Shown one piece after another: positions 52,201 to 63,904 of a stretch of DNA of 64,000 nt. Position 1 is the stretch's first letter. Each line of letters starts with the position of its first letter. Source of the DNA: Epinephelus fuscoguttatus. Its lineage: Eukaryota > Chordata > Actinopteri > Perciformes > Serranidae. The position numbers and the translations under genes are program-made. The stretch spans positions 1,116,520-1,180,519 of the forward strand of contig NC_064774.1 of NCBI RefSeq assembly GCF_011397635.1, read 5' to 3'. The notes below the pieces were generated by a model that was given only the letters and a program-made list of their open reading frames with translations, was not told where the DNA came from and made no database searches.

Positions 52201-55200
52201 TCTACACGCCCTAGTTCAGCCATAAATGGTCATGCAAATCACCTCATGAATGCGATCTGCATATAAATAAGCTGCATGCGAGTGTTCTCTCGTTGTGAGT
52301 CACGACGACAGGTGTGAGAAACGAACCAAAAAACGTAATGTCTCCGAGACTGAGCTCGAGACCCTTTAACGGGAGGTGGAGGACTGAAGAAAGATTTTAC
52401 TTGGTGGCCACAGCAGCGGGATCACTAATACAAGAAAGCGAAAATAAGGGGCAACACATCAACGCTGCTGATGCTGTCAGCTGTGTCTGTGGGACTGCAC
52501 GGACAGTGACAGAGAAAAAAGTAAGTGGTCTGATCTAAAGGTAGACCAAATATTTCTACTCCTTTACCAACATGTAGTTAATGTGTTGCTTTTAAATTTG
52601 AGGATGTTTGACATTGATGTGCGACATAAAGAATCACATTTATTAAAGGTGGAGGCAAAAAGGAGGATGTGCCAGTGCCATCTTGCGCAATTACGCATGA
52701 GGGTCGCCGCAGTTTTTATGTTTATGGCAATAAGTCTGGTCAGACACCCGGCCTGAATTACAGCGTGAACCAGTGGTATCCCTGTCCCAAAATACAACGT
52801 GTAATTCGCGCCATCCCCCACTCTCCCCCCCTTCGCTCACAGAGTGGACAATGAGACGTTAGAGGCAGTGCGGATTAAATACGTATTCAGAAAGAATTTC
52901 AATTCAGAATTTGAGTTGGATTTTACAGCGTTTTTATGAAACAATTATCACTCACTCCAAGCTCAAAATAAGGCTGCTGGATTTAATTTCAATGATAACG
53001 TGGATCTAAGGTGGCTATAGTGTTACATTAAATTTGTGTGAGACATCAATAAAAATCTAACTCCACTTCTCCACCTTGCCGTCTGCATCGCCACTTCCCA
53101 GTGTCTCCAAAATGTGCGCACGCATGACTCAGAATTTGCTTACCGGTGCGCACATTCTCCCGTATACATACAAGCATACATATATCAAAAGGAATTCCCT
53201 CAAGCCTCAGACATTCGTCACTATATCATACAGAACTGGTGCATATTCCCACCTTGCATTATAAAGTTGCACATTACCTATGGCATCTTGAGTTTTTACC
53301 TCTTCGATTTTCATCTCCACCTTCAGTGGCTTGTCCCCGTTATCGTCCTCCTGATCATCTCCTGAGTTCACTCTGGTGACTGCACGCTTGAAGACAGCCC
53401 TCTCCTTTTTACTGCCTGTTGGGAAAATACCCATCATTCAGTTAAATCTGGTCTGAGAGTCATAGGGTAGCTGGTATCTAGTGACAAGATGTTTGCTTTG
53501 TTAAGGCATGATTGGCGGGTTGTCAAATGGTTGCTTGGATGTTGCCTTTAAAGAGGGTTGACAGGGAGTTCGAAATCTGGGTGATTCAAGGTGGTTGTTG
53601 GAATGTTGCTTGGTGGGATCTGTAGTGTCTGTTATTGGCTTCTTTCAAGGTTTGTGACCTAGAAATTAAGGTTTTTATTGCTGTGGTAAATGGCTCCCTT
53701 TGGTGAGAACATCAGCTATATGGTACTGTTAGGGTTAGGGCTCAATCAAGAGGTGTCCGCATCCCATATGGGCATACTTCCCAAGATAATCTGTCTGAGT
53801 GGCTGCAGACATATGGGTGAACTGGCGTCAATGCAGCGTTATGCACCATTTAGGTTCTGTAGCCTTAAAAAGCCAAGTCTATTGAGAAAACACCCAGATA
53901 CAATTGAATGATTTGTGCTTATAGCTTTAAGAATCTAGAACGTTATATAAGTTAATGTGTTCTTAAACTCTTTGATCAGTACAAACTGCCATCTGAAGGC
54001 TGCCAGTCAAAAATAGCTTACTGGTTCATGAACTAGTCCTTCTTTGCCTGAGATAAATTGTAGATTATTGTCTGTTCAACATTTGGGTCACAGCCATCAT
54101 ACAAATGCAAATCTAAGATGACGTTAGCTGCTGTCCTCTGGGAAGGAGCTAGCAAAAACTCTTCAGAGCCACATTTCAAGGGAGCTTACTCTTTGAGATT
54201 CAAAAGATAGATACTCATTGAAAATCCATGAAGGACTTTTGCTCGAATTCACATTAACACGCAGTCTTTACCTTCTCTGTGTTTGTAGCAGTTTGTTATA
54301 TCGTCTCTTATGTTCACGCCAACAGCCTTGGTGGAGATGTGCTGACCTACTGTGGTAGTGTCAGAGTGCATTTTCCTCTTTGTACCACCAGCACTGCCCT
54401 GAGAACAGGAGCAAGATCAGAAAAGAAAATTCAGCATTTTCTTGTGCAAAAGTGAGAAAAATAAAGAGAAGAACGTACTTTCTTAACAATGATACAAAGT
54501 GCTTAACAAGAAGAGATAAAAACCAAATAAGGTAAAAACAGACATGGCAAGTGACTAAAAGACTGACAAACAAGAAGCAGAAAACAATTTATCCATGTTT
54601 TACATACGCACTAATTATTTCTTACTACAATTAGAATAAGGGAATGACTGTTGGACTTGTCACTAAGGGTGTTTTCAGACCTAGAGTGGTCTCCTTTGGT
54701 CTGAATCAGGGACTCATGTTGTCACAAAGTTGTATAATTGACTAGAGTTGGTTCGTGTTCTCACGGCAGCATTTACAAGAGGACCAGATCAAATGCCTTG
54801 TGTGAGAAAGCTGCTCTTGATTGGTCAGAATTTCCATGTGGGAAAAATCCAGGAAGTAAAGCAAACGTTGAAGAAGAGTACACTTGCAAGATAAATGTGA
54901 CACTTTCTAATGTCACAATGGAGGGACAACTACGCAGGTTGTGCATATTAAGGCAGTACAGGAGGAGGTGCACATTAATAATCCTCCAGGACTGTAACAT
55001 GCTCATGTTTAACCCAAACAATGTGTCATGTGACTGCAGTTGGTTCACATCCAGGTCGGAACACCTTCTCACCACAAATGAACCGCACCAGAGTTTGTTT
55101 GTAACCAGACCGAGACCACCTCTTCAAGAAGGTCTTGGTCCGGTTGTTTTGGTACACACCTGAGTGCGATTGTTGTGTTCCCCACCACTTAGGGGGCAAA

Positions 55201-58200
55201 TGAGCTTGGGTTTGATTGAACCGAACCAAACAGGGCAGAAGTGAAAGCACTGTCAGTATTGGTTCATTTAATGGTACTGTACATGTGTGCATTTAAGACG
55301 TTGAATGAGTTGTGTTTGATGAAGGTAGCCAAGATTTGCTCTCCAGCTCACTGAGTCCAGGGGGGGGTAAAATGGAAGTGGAAGAAAACTGTGACATGAA
55401 CCAGGAATTTGGGGTCTCTAAAAGTCTTCCATAGGGTTGGGCAATATGTTAAAATTTTCCAACCGGGTACCACTGTCTCCTCTGACTTGTACTTGGGAGG
55501 CAGACCATTAAATGAGCAAAACAAAATGACAAAAATCCCCCAAAAAAGCAATTGGCAATGAACTCCGTCGATAGTATAGTTTCAAGACATGTAACCTGTG
55601 TGAGAGGCTACATTTGAGCAGCACAGAGCGGGTGAAAACTGAGGTATTATGCAAAGCTCGTAAAACTATTACAGTGTGTACATTATGCACTGGCACTCAC
55701 CAGCCACTTGACAATGTCAGCGTTGACCTCAGAAAAGACAAATGGCACGTCATACTTTACGTCAGTATCTCCCTGGAAGATGGCGGCGACTGGGGCTGGA
55801 CCACAGCAGTACCTCCCTGGAACAAGAAAAACAGCGTTTGAATTTTTTTGTATCTTTTGGTGAAGTGTTGTGGTAACCGTACTAGGCAGGACACCAGAAA
55901 TTTAGTATTCGATACCAATACGAGTGAAATTCCATGATTCTCAATACTCAGTTTGATACCATGGTTAAAAAGAAAAACAAAACAATAAAATCCATGCACT
56001 TAAAGAAACACTTCATTGCTAAAAGAAAAGCATCAAGTAAATTTTATTATTAATCTCTGATAATTAATAATAAGATTTATTTGATGCTTGTGTTTACCTT
56101 CACTCCTTTCCTGTGGTGTCGGATCCAAGACTTGCCAACCGTCATACCTGCTGCCTTTCTTCAGGTCTGGTCGTTTCATCCATCCCTCCACCCACACGTG
56201 GAAGTTCCTGCATTACAAAGGCAGGTTTTCGAGTTTCACAGTCCTCTTGTGGGGACCAAATAGTGCCTTCTGGTTGCTAGGGTTGCCTGACTGATTGCTA
56301 GGGTGTAACTATCATTTCTATTATATTCCTGTTGATTGTCTGGGTGCTGGTGTTTAGTTGCTGAGTGGTTGTCAGGGTGTTGGGCCATTCCTAGGTTGTT
56401 TGAGATGGTTGTTTGTGGCTCTTCCGTCTCTTGTCTTCACCCTGCATTGTCTCTCGGATGCGCTCTCAGGCACCGACATTTGACACTGATGGGTTTAACT
56501 TGAATCGGTACTTGGTTGTACACATGTAATTCGGCTGGTACCCTTAAAAGTACCAAGTTTGGTACCCAACCCTTGTGCTTAGAATCTCTGTTGTAATCAA
56601 AGGTATGTTTAAAAATGGCAGGTTTGCGCATTCAGTCCTTGTTGAGTAGAGTGACAATTCTATCTTGATTGTTCAACAGACTGCAGTGTTTCTAGCGCCA
56701 CCTTTCAGTATCACATCAGTGTGCCAGGTCTCTCAACAGAGAAGCAACCAAATAACGGGATGGAATGAAGTGGTTTTGTTGTTACCATCCACAACTTTTG
56801 TCAAAGGAAACGCAAAAATAACTTTTAATGTGTAACAAACAAACTGTTTGGCAGAGACAAGGCTGCTCATAGTGGTTTTGGCAAACGCCATATGACCTTG
56901 CTTTCTCAGATATTCTATCTCATGTGCTGCAGAAACAAGGAGTGGGAGGATAGATTTCATGCACCATTTCAATCAAAAAGGAACAAAACAGAACAATAAA
57001 TCTGTTTGCTTGGATATTATCCATCTGCCTGTCTTACCAGATGCTGTCCCCACTCTCTGAGGGTCGTAGTCCATAGTCGTCATAATACTCATCGATAGTG
57101 AGGCTGGTGTTTGTGTCGTGAGCTGACTGGAAGTTTGTGACAACACGACACGGGATACCCAGGAACCGCATCACTAGAATCATAAACACATTTAAACCCA
57201 CACAGACACAAACGGTAATGATAGAGTCAAACAGTACCTGAGTCCTGCTCATATTTGATGGCACCACTGTGACACACGTCAGACAGTACCTGAACACATC
57301 ACACCAGCATACACCCAGCACTGTCCATACTTGACTGGCCGGGTGTTTGGATACCAGCGCTGAAGGATGCTAAAGCTGCCGTTCCAGTGGGTGGGCCTTA
57401 CTCCATCAGCATAGTCTTCATGCCAGCGTCCCTCTAACACACCTCGATCATCGTTACAGTTGATCTGGAGATCAGATCAAATTGTAAATGAATATCATCC
57501 CAACAAAACCCTAACTGTCATATTGGTTAGCACCAATTCCCCACATTTCAGGAAGTACCCAAATTAGAAGTAATTCCATATGTGATTTAGGAAAATGTCC
57601 ATTGTTTATTGTCAAAAGGCATTCTGGGAAATGAAAACTGTGGTCTTACCATGGCGCTGATCACACGGCTCACATAGATGGGGTTACAGCGAGCAGAGAC
57701 ATCGTCGGCCGGGTCTTTGGCGTGTTTAGGATTGACGTCCAGTATCTTGAGACAAATGTCCACCATTTTCTTCTCAAACTGGACAGAAAGACACAAGTCA
57801 GAACTACCAATTCACAAACACACCAACTCACCCATGGCTGCACCTTGAGTGGGTCTTTTTGGTTTGTTATAAACATTTCTGGTGAAAAGAGCAACAAAAA
57901 AAACAGAGCAAATTACTGGCAACATGTTGCAAAACGAAGACCGCTAGCAGTTGTACGATCCAAAAAAACAAGTCCATCACCACTCTGACGCTCACCTGTC
58001 CAAAGTCCCAGAACATAGGCCTTAGGTATCTCGACGTTCCTGTGTAGATAATGCCCTGTTCGTTCAGCACGTATTCATATCTTTCCCTCTCATCGGGAAG
58101 ATACACCCAGTCATCTACAAACACACACAAAGCATGTTGTCAATTGGATATTTGTCCTGGTTCTGATATTAAAGCATATTGTGCACCATTAGTGGAGGCC

Positions 58201-61200
58201 AGACTGTGACAAGCGTTTAAAACAAAGCACAGAAGTCATGTTTTAAAGTTACAGCAGTCGAGGTCTTAACTGGCCTATAATGTTGGACCCAGTCCAGAAT
58301 GGATCTACCCAAGCCTGAGGTGCATAGTTTAATTTCTTAAAAAAATAGTGACGACTCAATCCAGATTGTCCAGAGGGTAATTAAACCCAGACGAAGATCC
58401 TGTCAACCCGAACAGATCAAGTAACCTCAGCTCAGGAGTCAGACGTCAGAATAGATAAGGATAACAATATAAAAAGATACAAATTAAATAAAAGTAAAAT
58501 GATATAAAATCTATATTATACACATCTATGACAATACAGATACTGCATGTATACTGTTGATAGTTGCAAAGAATAACTAATACACAGCTATATTTATTCA
58601 AGTTTCTCCCCAAAAATAAAGTTTTACTAGGTTACATTTGAACACATCATGATAGCATTACACTTTATCTTTGCTCAATACTCATTTTTACTAAATAGAG
58701 CTTGAATACATCGTAATATAACCCAGTGCAACCTCCCTCAGCAGTTAGTTCCAGCCACTGGCTGCTAACAGCTAACATTAACCACCTCTCGTCCCGCAGA
58801 GTTAAATGGATTCATTGCTCACAATGTGACATTATCAGAGAAACAGTATGTGCCTCCTCTGTGTATTTACTGCGTCAGTTTGTGGCGAAGGCGTCTAGGG
58901 GAAGATCTCTGTTCGACCCTAACATGTTTTGTCCCTGGGACGACCTGTCTAACTGGAGTAGGATGTTCTGGTTTTGGGGTGGGAGGGCAGACATCATGTT
59001 TCCTGTTCTGTCATGTGGGCTGCCTTGTTGAGTGCAGTGGCACTGAGAACATTAAAGTAAACACAGTTTGACTGTATATTTTATTTTATTGATGTTAAAG
59101 TTTGGTTCAACATACTGACAGCTTTGTAATGCGTACCGAACTGTACAACATGTCAGACAGTGTTCTGACAGAGAACGCCTTTTGCTGGTACCAGCGTTGC
59201 CAGGTGGGAAATGTAGGATTATCGTACCAGACACTCAAAATTATCGTATTTTGAGGGAAATTATCGTACATCTGTCATAACCAAAATAACAATCCTACTG
59301 ATGGGCTATAGGCAAATATAGTCACTCTAGTGTTTACTTTTTTTTCCATTTTCCTTGCTTCTGTTTTTCCTCTTACTCTTCTGTTTTGAATCTCATTCTC
59401 GCGCTACTTCCTGACGGGTCCTAGCGCCTCGTGGGGCGGGTACAGTTGGCCATTCAGCCGATTGTGCTCATTGTTCAGAGACAAACGTCACCCGCATCTC
59501 ACGCTAAGGAAAGTCTGATTGGCTGGAAACATGTCACATGGGAACAGATGCCTTCAGGGCTCACAGAAAAAACTCTGGCATACTGATTACAACCACACAT
59601 TCATGAAATGGTCAAATTATCGTACATTTGGCCTTTTTTGGGATTATTGATCCTACATCGTACAGAGGGCCAAATAATCGTACAAATTCGATAATTATCG
59701 TACACCTGGCAACGCTGGCTGGTACACTTGCTTAGTTTTGTTGTATTTGATTAAAGCTTGGTTTAGATAGAAATTGTCACAGTATGGTGTAAAGACTGTG
59801 TCCTCAGGAATTTAAACTCCCTATGACGCATCATGTTGCCCATGATGGAGTTATCCAGTCCCCACAGGCGGGGGCGCTAGTGACTAACAGATGTTAAATA
59901 GAGGGGGCAAAAATACAATTTAGGGGGCTAAGCCATCTTAAGCCTCCTTATCACGCCTGGCCCACCTGGATATTAGACATATTGACACACAGACTCAAGA
60001 CCCTCCTTGGCCTCATTAGAAAAGAATAGAATTTGGACTCAGTCGAAGCTGTGTCTCACCGGTACAATATGAAAATGTGTGGGGATACAGAAAGTTCTCA
60101 AGCCGATTTTCTGCGTATGGGTCCGATGCGAGATAAAGACATGTTCCATTTTCACAAAAAAAAAAAAGTTTGCTCCAAAAATAGTACCGTATCCACTCCA
60201 CACAACAAAAACCTCTGCAGACAGGGAATGTGTAAGGGGCTAATGTTAACTACACAATACAACAACTAATCGGACCCCAAATTCGAGGCTAAGACTAGTT
60301 GTTGTGGCTCGTCCCATTCTGTGATCAACACACAACGTTAGCAGGTGCATATCGGCCACATCACCATCGTATCCCAGTTAAAGAACCAACTATTGATAAG
60401 ACGTTCTTTCATTTTGGCAGCAAGCTAGCTATGACCTAGAGGTGTGACATCAGTTGGAAGGAAGGACTTCTTTGGTCACACATATATTTCCGCTTTAAAC
60501 TAGGTACAACCAAATATTTTTTCCCCCCGCTTGAATGTTCCAGAGGGGTGTGCAAGCATTCACAAGAACCCACATCTGTTTTATACATTTCCCTGAAACG
60601 AAAATTAGTGCTTCGTGTGAAATGGTTTTAACTCTGATCCTGGATCAGGTCTCAATGGACCCATGAAGACCTCTACATCACAATTCTTGACATCAGTTAT
60701 GGAAAGTCACAGATGCTTTATGTCTTTTCTTTGTCAGGGATCCAGTAACACTACCTACCTGAGCACCAGGGGTTGAAGAGCACCACCAGTTCCCCCAGAT
60801 TCGTTCTGTCTTTCTCAGTGCTTGCAGACACAGAGTACTTCCCCACAGGGGCATCGGCTGGCGGGGTCACGGACAGGGTCACGATGCCCATCTGTAAGTT
60901 GGCGCTCTTGTCGATGCTGTACTTCCATATGGCTTTGGTGTCACTGGTATACATGGGAGATGGGTTACCAAACACGGACCTGGTCCCACGCCTTTCTGAC
61001 GGAGCAGCACCTGGCAAGAGAAGGGCGGGATGTGTGGGGTTGAACGAGGTGTCGTTCTTTGTATTCTCACACATTGTCATTACCCAAATGTTTGTTACAT
61101 TCCAGCTCATTTCTGGCTGCAGTGTAATCACAATTGAACTTCCAACATTAGACACAGAATAAAAATTTGATGTCTGATTTCATCTAATGCTAATTTTTTA

Positions 61201-62872
61201 CTGCCAAACCACTGTAACAGCATTAATGTTTGGTGACCTACCCGTCTCCACGGTGAGGCTGAGTGTGTCATAGTGACTGAAAGGATGCCTCATTTCCAGA
61301 GTCAGGAGGAAGGACTGGCCCCGCCTCACAATCAGCTGATCATCTGTAATTTCGATCGTACGATGAGCAATGTTGTTGGGCTTGCAGTGGTAGTTCCAGT
61401 TCTTAATCACTAGAACAGACACACAATATAATCACAGAATTATAATGAATGAATTAGTTTTATTATTGGGTCATGCATTTAACCAGTTCCAGCCAGCATG
61501 GGACTACATGGCGTGATATAATGAGTGTGTACTCTTCTTCAACGTTTGCTTTACTTCCTGGATTTTTCCCACATGGATAACGGTGAATTAAATGAATTGT
61601 TAAAAAGCAACGACTCTCGTGTGGGAACCAGAGAATATTTGCTCAAATATCAAAATAGTTGCAGGTTGTTTGTCTGTCGAGTTATTTATCGTTTCATCTC
61701 TGGTTGAGTTTCTTGTTCCGGCAGTTTGGTGTCAGGTATTTATTTTCACTTATCCAATTTCCTGTTAGTCTACATACTGTTGCTATCAGTTATCTCTGAT
61801 AAGATGGATTAGTAAAGATTTTCAGTCTTAGACTGCACGTGCACTTTCAAACACCTCATGTCTTCAGTATAGAATGCTCCCAGCAAGCATTTTTTGGTTT
61901 AAAAAACATTTAATAGCCGTCTACATGAAGACCTGACGTCTAGGCTAAATCACGGCTGAATTTGGGCTGTCAGTGAAAATTTGGTAGACGTCTAACCATA
62001 GCCAAAGTGTAGACGTCATCAATTATACGGCTATGTAGAGACCATGTCCAAAAAATGGAGATAAACATATTTTAATTACTGTTGACTCTCCATATGTGAT
62101 TGAATTTCATACCGCACGCCATCTACAATGGCGAAAATTACATTTAATCAATTTCAAAATCAAATCGGCTAGATTTGGGTGACATGTAGCTAGACTAAAT
62201 TGGAGCTAAATATAGCCAATACGTTTAAATCACGACTATTGCTTGCTGGGCTGCTTTGTGTTCTCAGGTGTTAAAATTTTGTACTTATTGTAGACGATAA
62301 TAATGATATTCTTCTTCTAACTTTATGCTCTCAGTAGAGTAAAATTATGTCTTGTGCATGCTGGACTGGAAATCAGTCATTCATAATTTTTAGTGTCAAA
62401 ATCTGACTTTATTTCCGTAAAATAAAATTGCACATTTTTTAATTAAATGTGGATGAAACACAGAAAATGTATACGTAAGAAAGAAAATGAATTGTGAGAA
62501 GAATTTTAATAGGAAGACATTTAAAAGTAAAATATGTTACATTTTTAAAAGTTAATTGTAAATTGAAAGACAGAATAATGAAATGCTTTCCGTGCTTTGG
62601 GTATTTTTTTAAAATTATTGAAAGGTAAATTTTTTCTGTTAAGGTTTTTGAATGCATTAGGTTTATCATTATTATCACATTATTTTATTGGCACACTTTA
62701 GCTTCCATACTTTTGTTTCCAAAAGGTATGACCACTTGAATATAGTTGTATATAATATAAAAAAGTAATATTATAGCCATATTCATGTTTAAACTCTGAT
62801 CAGCCTGATAAAATGCACTCATTATAACACATCACATTACATACACTGCACATATAATAATTAATACTCACT
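46206..62872 (-). CDS. Protein-glutamine gamma-glutamyltransferase, TGM2-like
   Basis: Minus-strand exons, 5' to 3': 62872 (A of ATG), 61409-61242, 61010-60759, 58114-57996, 57778-57650, 57464-57290, 57173-57038, 56207-56098, 55816-55701, 54398-54272, 53415-53300, 50504-50330, 50185-50022, 48294-48161 and 46356-46206. All phases fit and give 690 aa; human TGM2 has 687. The enzyme crosslinks Gln to Lys side chains using Ca2+. The N-terminal sandwich is about 1-140. In the core, Trp237 (EGRW), Cys272 (KYGQCW), His330 (WNFHVW) and Asp355 (VLDPTPQE) form the complete active site, spaced as in TGM2. Two C-terminal barrels follow (about 484-690; [14 protein letters not shown]). The subfamily (TGM2, 5 or a fish-only branch) cannot be fixed by eye. 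No signal peptide. No in-frame ATG precedes the split start; an upstream TAA closes that frame. Confidence 0.9.
46620..47150 (+). repeat. Teleost interspersed repeat in tgm intron
   Basis: 'agcagaattagatgagaagattgatacc', 'gtagcttagcatcacatcaagactgg' and '...tctttatgctaagctaggctaa' match from memory a very common fish repeat. Frames at 46453-46665 and 46817-47023 overlap it. A 20-odd-base T run lies at about 46985-47004. Confidence 0.6.
47180..47820 (+). repeat. Dispersed AGGTCA-bearing repeat, tgm intron copy
   Basis: Long copy of the 25130-25870 family. It contains AGGTCA-AGGTCA (47313-47324), a perfect AGGTCA-CTG-TGACCT palindrome (47319-47333) sharing the second half-site, and a perfect DR1 at 47668-47680. 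Ends in 'tttgtcagatactgaattggtgacac', as the 25 kb copy does. Confidence 0.85.
48520..48990. repeat. Repeat-derived stretch with A-run
   Basis: An A run of about 20 bases (48529-48548) is followed by 'ttggcacaaacgtccatttgga', a scrap of the AGGTCA-bearing repeat, and then 'gtgctgcacgatttgataaaa', wording I associate with another common fish repeat. The frames on both strands here (48386-48879) are repeat shadows. Confidence 0.5.
49430..49700 (-). repeat. Teleost interspersed repeat, reverse orientation
   Basis: 'tttatgatcaaatatcggcaaaac', 'gtactttgtgtttagtgttaatta' and 'gagcatgttagcatgctgctg' correspond in reverse to a frequent fish repeat containing 'gctaacatttgctaattagcac'. Located in the intron between the last three tgm exons. 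Confidence 0.55.
50600..51990. other. tgm intron, no further exon seen
   Basis: Sequence between tgm exon 50504-50330 and the Harbinger-like element. The frame at 51491-51685 has no domain and no splice support. Confidence 0.4.
52006..53190 (+). mobile_element. Harbinger-like transposon remnant with Myb/SANT-like segment
   Basis: The left end GGGGCCTCATTTATAAAGGA (52010) and the repeated 'gtgcgcac' motifs (52110-52125, 52170, 53110-53155) are typical of a fish element. The frame at 52314-52538 reads [20 protein letters not shown], then [23 protein letters not shown]. This recalls the Myb/SANT DNA-binding protein encoded beside PIF/Harbinger transposases. The right end was not matched. Lies inside the tgm intron 50505-53299. 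Confidence 0.5.
54667..55260 (+). mobile_element. MITE-like element in tgm intron
   Basis: Left part 'gggtgttttcagacctagagtgg'; right part 'ggtccggttgttttggtacacacctgagtgcg'. This recalls a common vertebrate element with ends like 'gtgttttcacacct'. A 50-base internal segment (54836-54885) reappears exactly inverted at 61527-61576. The 141-aa frame at 54738-55163 is therefore not a gene. Confidence 0.55.
56300..56990. other. tgm intron repeats
   Basis: About 56680-56830 matches the 3' half of the 32160-32790 repeat ('accatccacaactttt'). About 56480-56575 has 'ggtacccttaaaagtaccaag' and looks like the reverse of 55890-55970 ('gataccaatacgagtgaaat', 'gtttgataccatgg'). No exon. Confidence 0.4.
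58150..59180. other. tgm intron, no exon seen
   Basis: AT-rich 58440-58720 followed by mixed sequence. The 101-aa plus-strand frame at 58726-59031 shows no domain and runs against the gene. Confidence 0.4.
59192..59717. mobile_element. hAT-type MITE with exact 8-bp target duplication
   Basis: Ends CAGCGTTGCCAGGTG (59192-59206) and CACCTGGCAACGCTG (59703-59717) are perfect 15-bp inverted repeats. GCTGGTAC stands at 59184-59191 and again at 59718-59725. The 8-bp duplication and the CAG start are hAT hallmarks. Inside, 'ttatcgtac' is repeated near both ends. No transposase is encoded; length 526 bp. Lies in the tgm intron 60758-58115. Confidence 0.92.
61525..61580 (-). repeat. Fragment of the 54667-55260 element, inverted
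   Basis: GTGTACTCTTCTTCAACGTT (61527) onward is the exact reverse complement of 54836-54885 for about 50 bases. It is situated in tgm intron 1. Confidence 0.85.
61879..62250. mobile_element. Probable MITE with 11-bp inverted ends
   Basis: CCCAGCAAGCA (61879-61889) is mirrored by TGCTTGCTGGG (62240-62250). The inside repeats 'gacgtc', 'tagacgtct' and 'aatttgggctg' type motifs and has no coding frame. The ends match what I recall of a common fish element. Confidence 0.55.
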
Positions 62873-63000
62873 CTTTGCCGTGCTGTCGGTGCAGTCAGTC
62901 GATTCCTCTGCAGCAGGTTTGAGAAGTTCCGGTCTGAACTGATCAGCACTGAAATGGCCTGCTGCCCTTTAAACACTCAGAGATATGCCATCTCTACTTC

Positions 63001-63008
63001 CTTTATAT
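63001..63008 (-). promoter_or_regulatory. TATA-like box of the transglutaminase gene
   Basis: CTTTATAT on the plus strand reads ATATAAAG on the minus strand, about 128 bases before the end of exon 1 (62872). It would start transcription near 62970-62980 and give a leader of about 100 bases without ATG. Confidence 0.5.
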
Positions 63009-63308
63009 GATAAAATTCCCAGCGAAGATTCCATGGTAGGATAACTGATTAGCTGTTATGCACACGACACGTGAGGAGGTCAGGTTTTTTTTCTTTGAGA
63101 AAGCGACAGTTTTGAAAGAGGTTAGATGTCACTGTGTCATCTGAGGCCAGCGCTGGGAGTTAGTCGGGGTCATGTGGTGCATAAAAATTTTATCACATTC
63201 TTTTTGCTGCAGGCGCCATAAGACTCACGGATCATTGACAAGCATGAGCAATATTCACTGATAAGAAAGTTAAACTGAGGTTGTTTTTTGTATGTTAAAG
63301 GATAATCA

Positions 63309-63904
63309 CACTCACCGGCCACTTTATTAGGTACACCTGTTCAACTGCTCCCTAACACAATCAGCCAATCAGGTGTCAGCAGCTCAGTGCATTTAGTCAT
63401 GTAGACATGGTGAAGACGAGCTGCTGAAGTTCAAATCGAGCATCAGAATGATGAAGAAAGGTGATTGAAGTGGCTTTGAACGTGGCATGGTTGTTGGTGC
63501 CAGACGGGCTGCTCTGAGTATGTACTGGGATTTTCAGCACAACCATCTCTAGGGTTTACAGAGGATGGTCCCAAAAAGAGAAAATATCCAGTGAGCCAAA
63601 ATGCCTTGTTGATGCCAGAGGTCAGAGGAGAATGGCCAGACTGGTTCAAGATGATAGAAAGGCAACAGGAAGTCACATAACCACTGGTTCCAACCAAGGT
63701 GTGCAGAAGAGCATCTCTGAAGCAACAACACCTTGTCCAACCTTGAAGCAGATGGGCTACAGCAGCAGAAGACCACACCAGGTGCCACTCCTGTCAGCTA
63801 ACAACAGGAAACTGAGGCTACAGTTCACACGGGTTTTCTCACCAAAACTGGACAATAGAAGATTGGAAAAACCACATTCTCATCGTGGATGTGCAACTGT
63901 GTGA
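63309..63904 (+). mobile_element. Tc1-like transposon, 5' part, decayed
   Basis: It starts with CACTCACCGGCCACTTTATT, a familiar end of an abundant fish Tc1-like element. Frames 63470-63880 read GFERGMVVGARRAALS-type text, then TTISRVYR-type wording (frame-shifted), CLVDARGQRRMARLVQDDRKATGSHITT, KQMGYSSRRPHQVPLLSANNRKLRLQF and LDNRRLEKP. These are the paired helix-turn-helix regions and the start of the DDE domain. Several indels and stops are present, and the homology fades after about 63870. Confidence 0.85.

Noticed and set aside
54738..55163. 141-aa plus-strand frame in a tgm intron
   Set aside because: It falls within a MITE-like element whose fragment recurs inverted at 61527; no domain.
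57722..57988. 88-aa plus-strand frame across tgm exon 57778-57650
   Set aside because: It is antisense to a well-supported transglutaminase exon and has no domain.
60773..61162. 129-aa plus-strand frame
   Set aside because: Antisense shadow of the transglutaminase exon 61010-60759.
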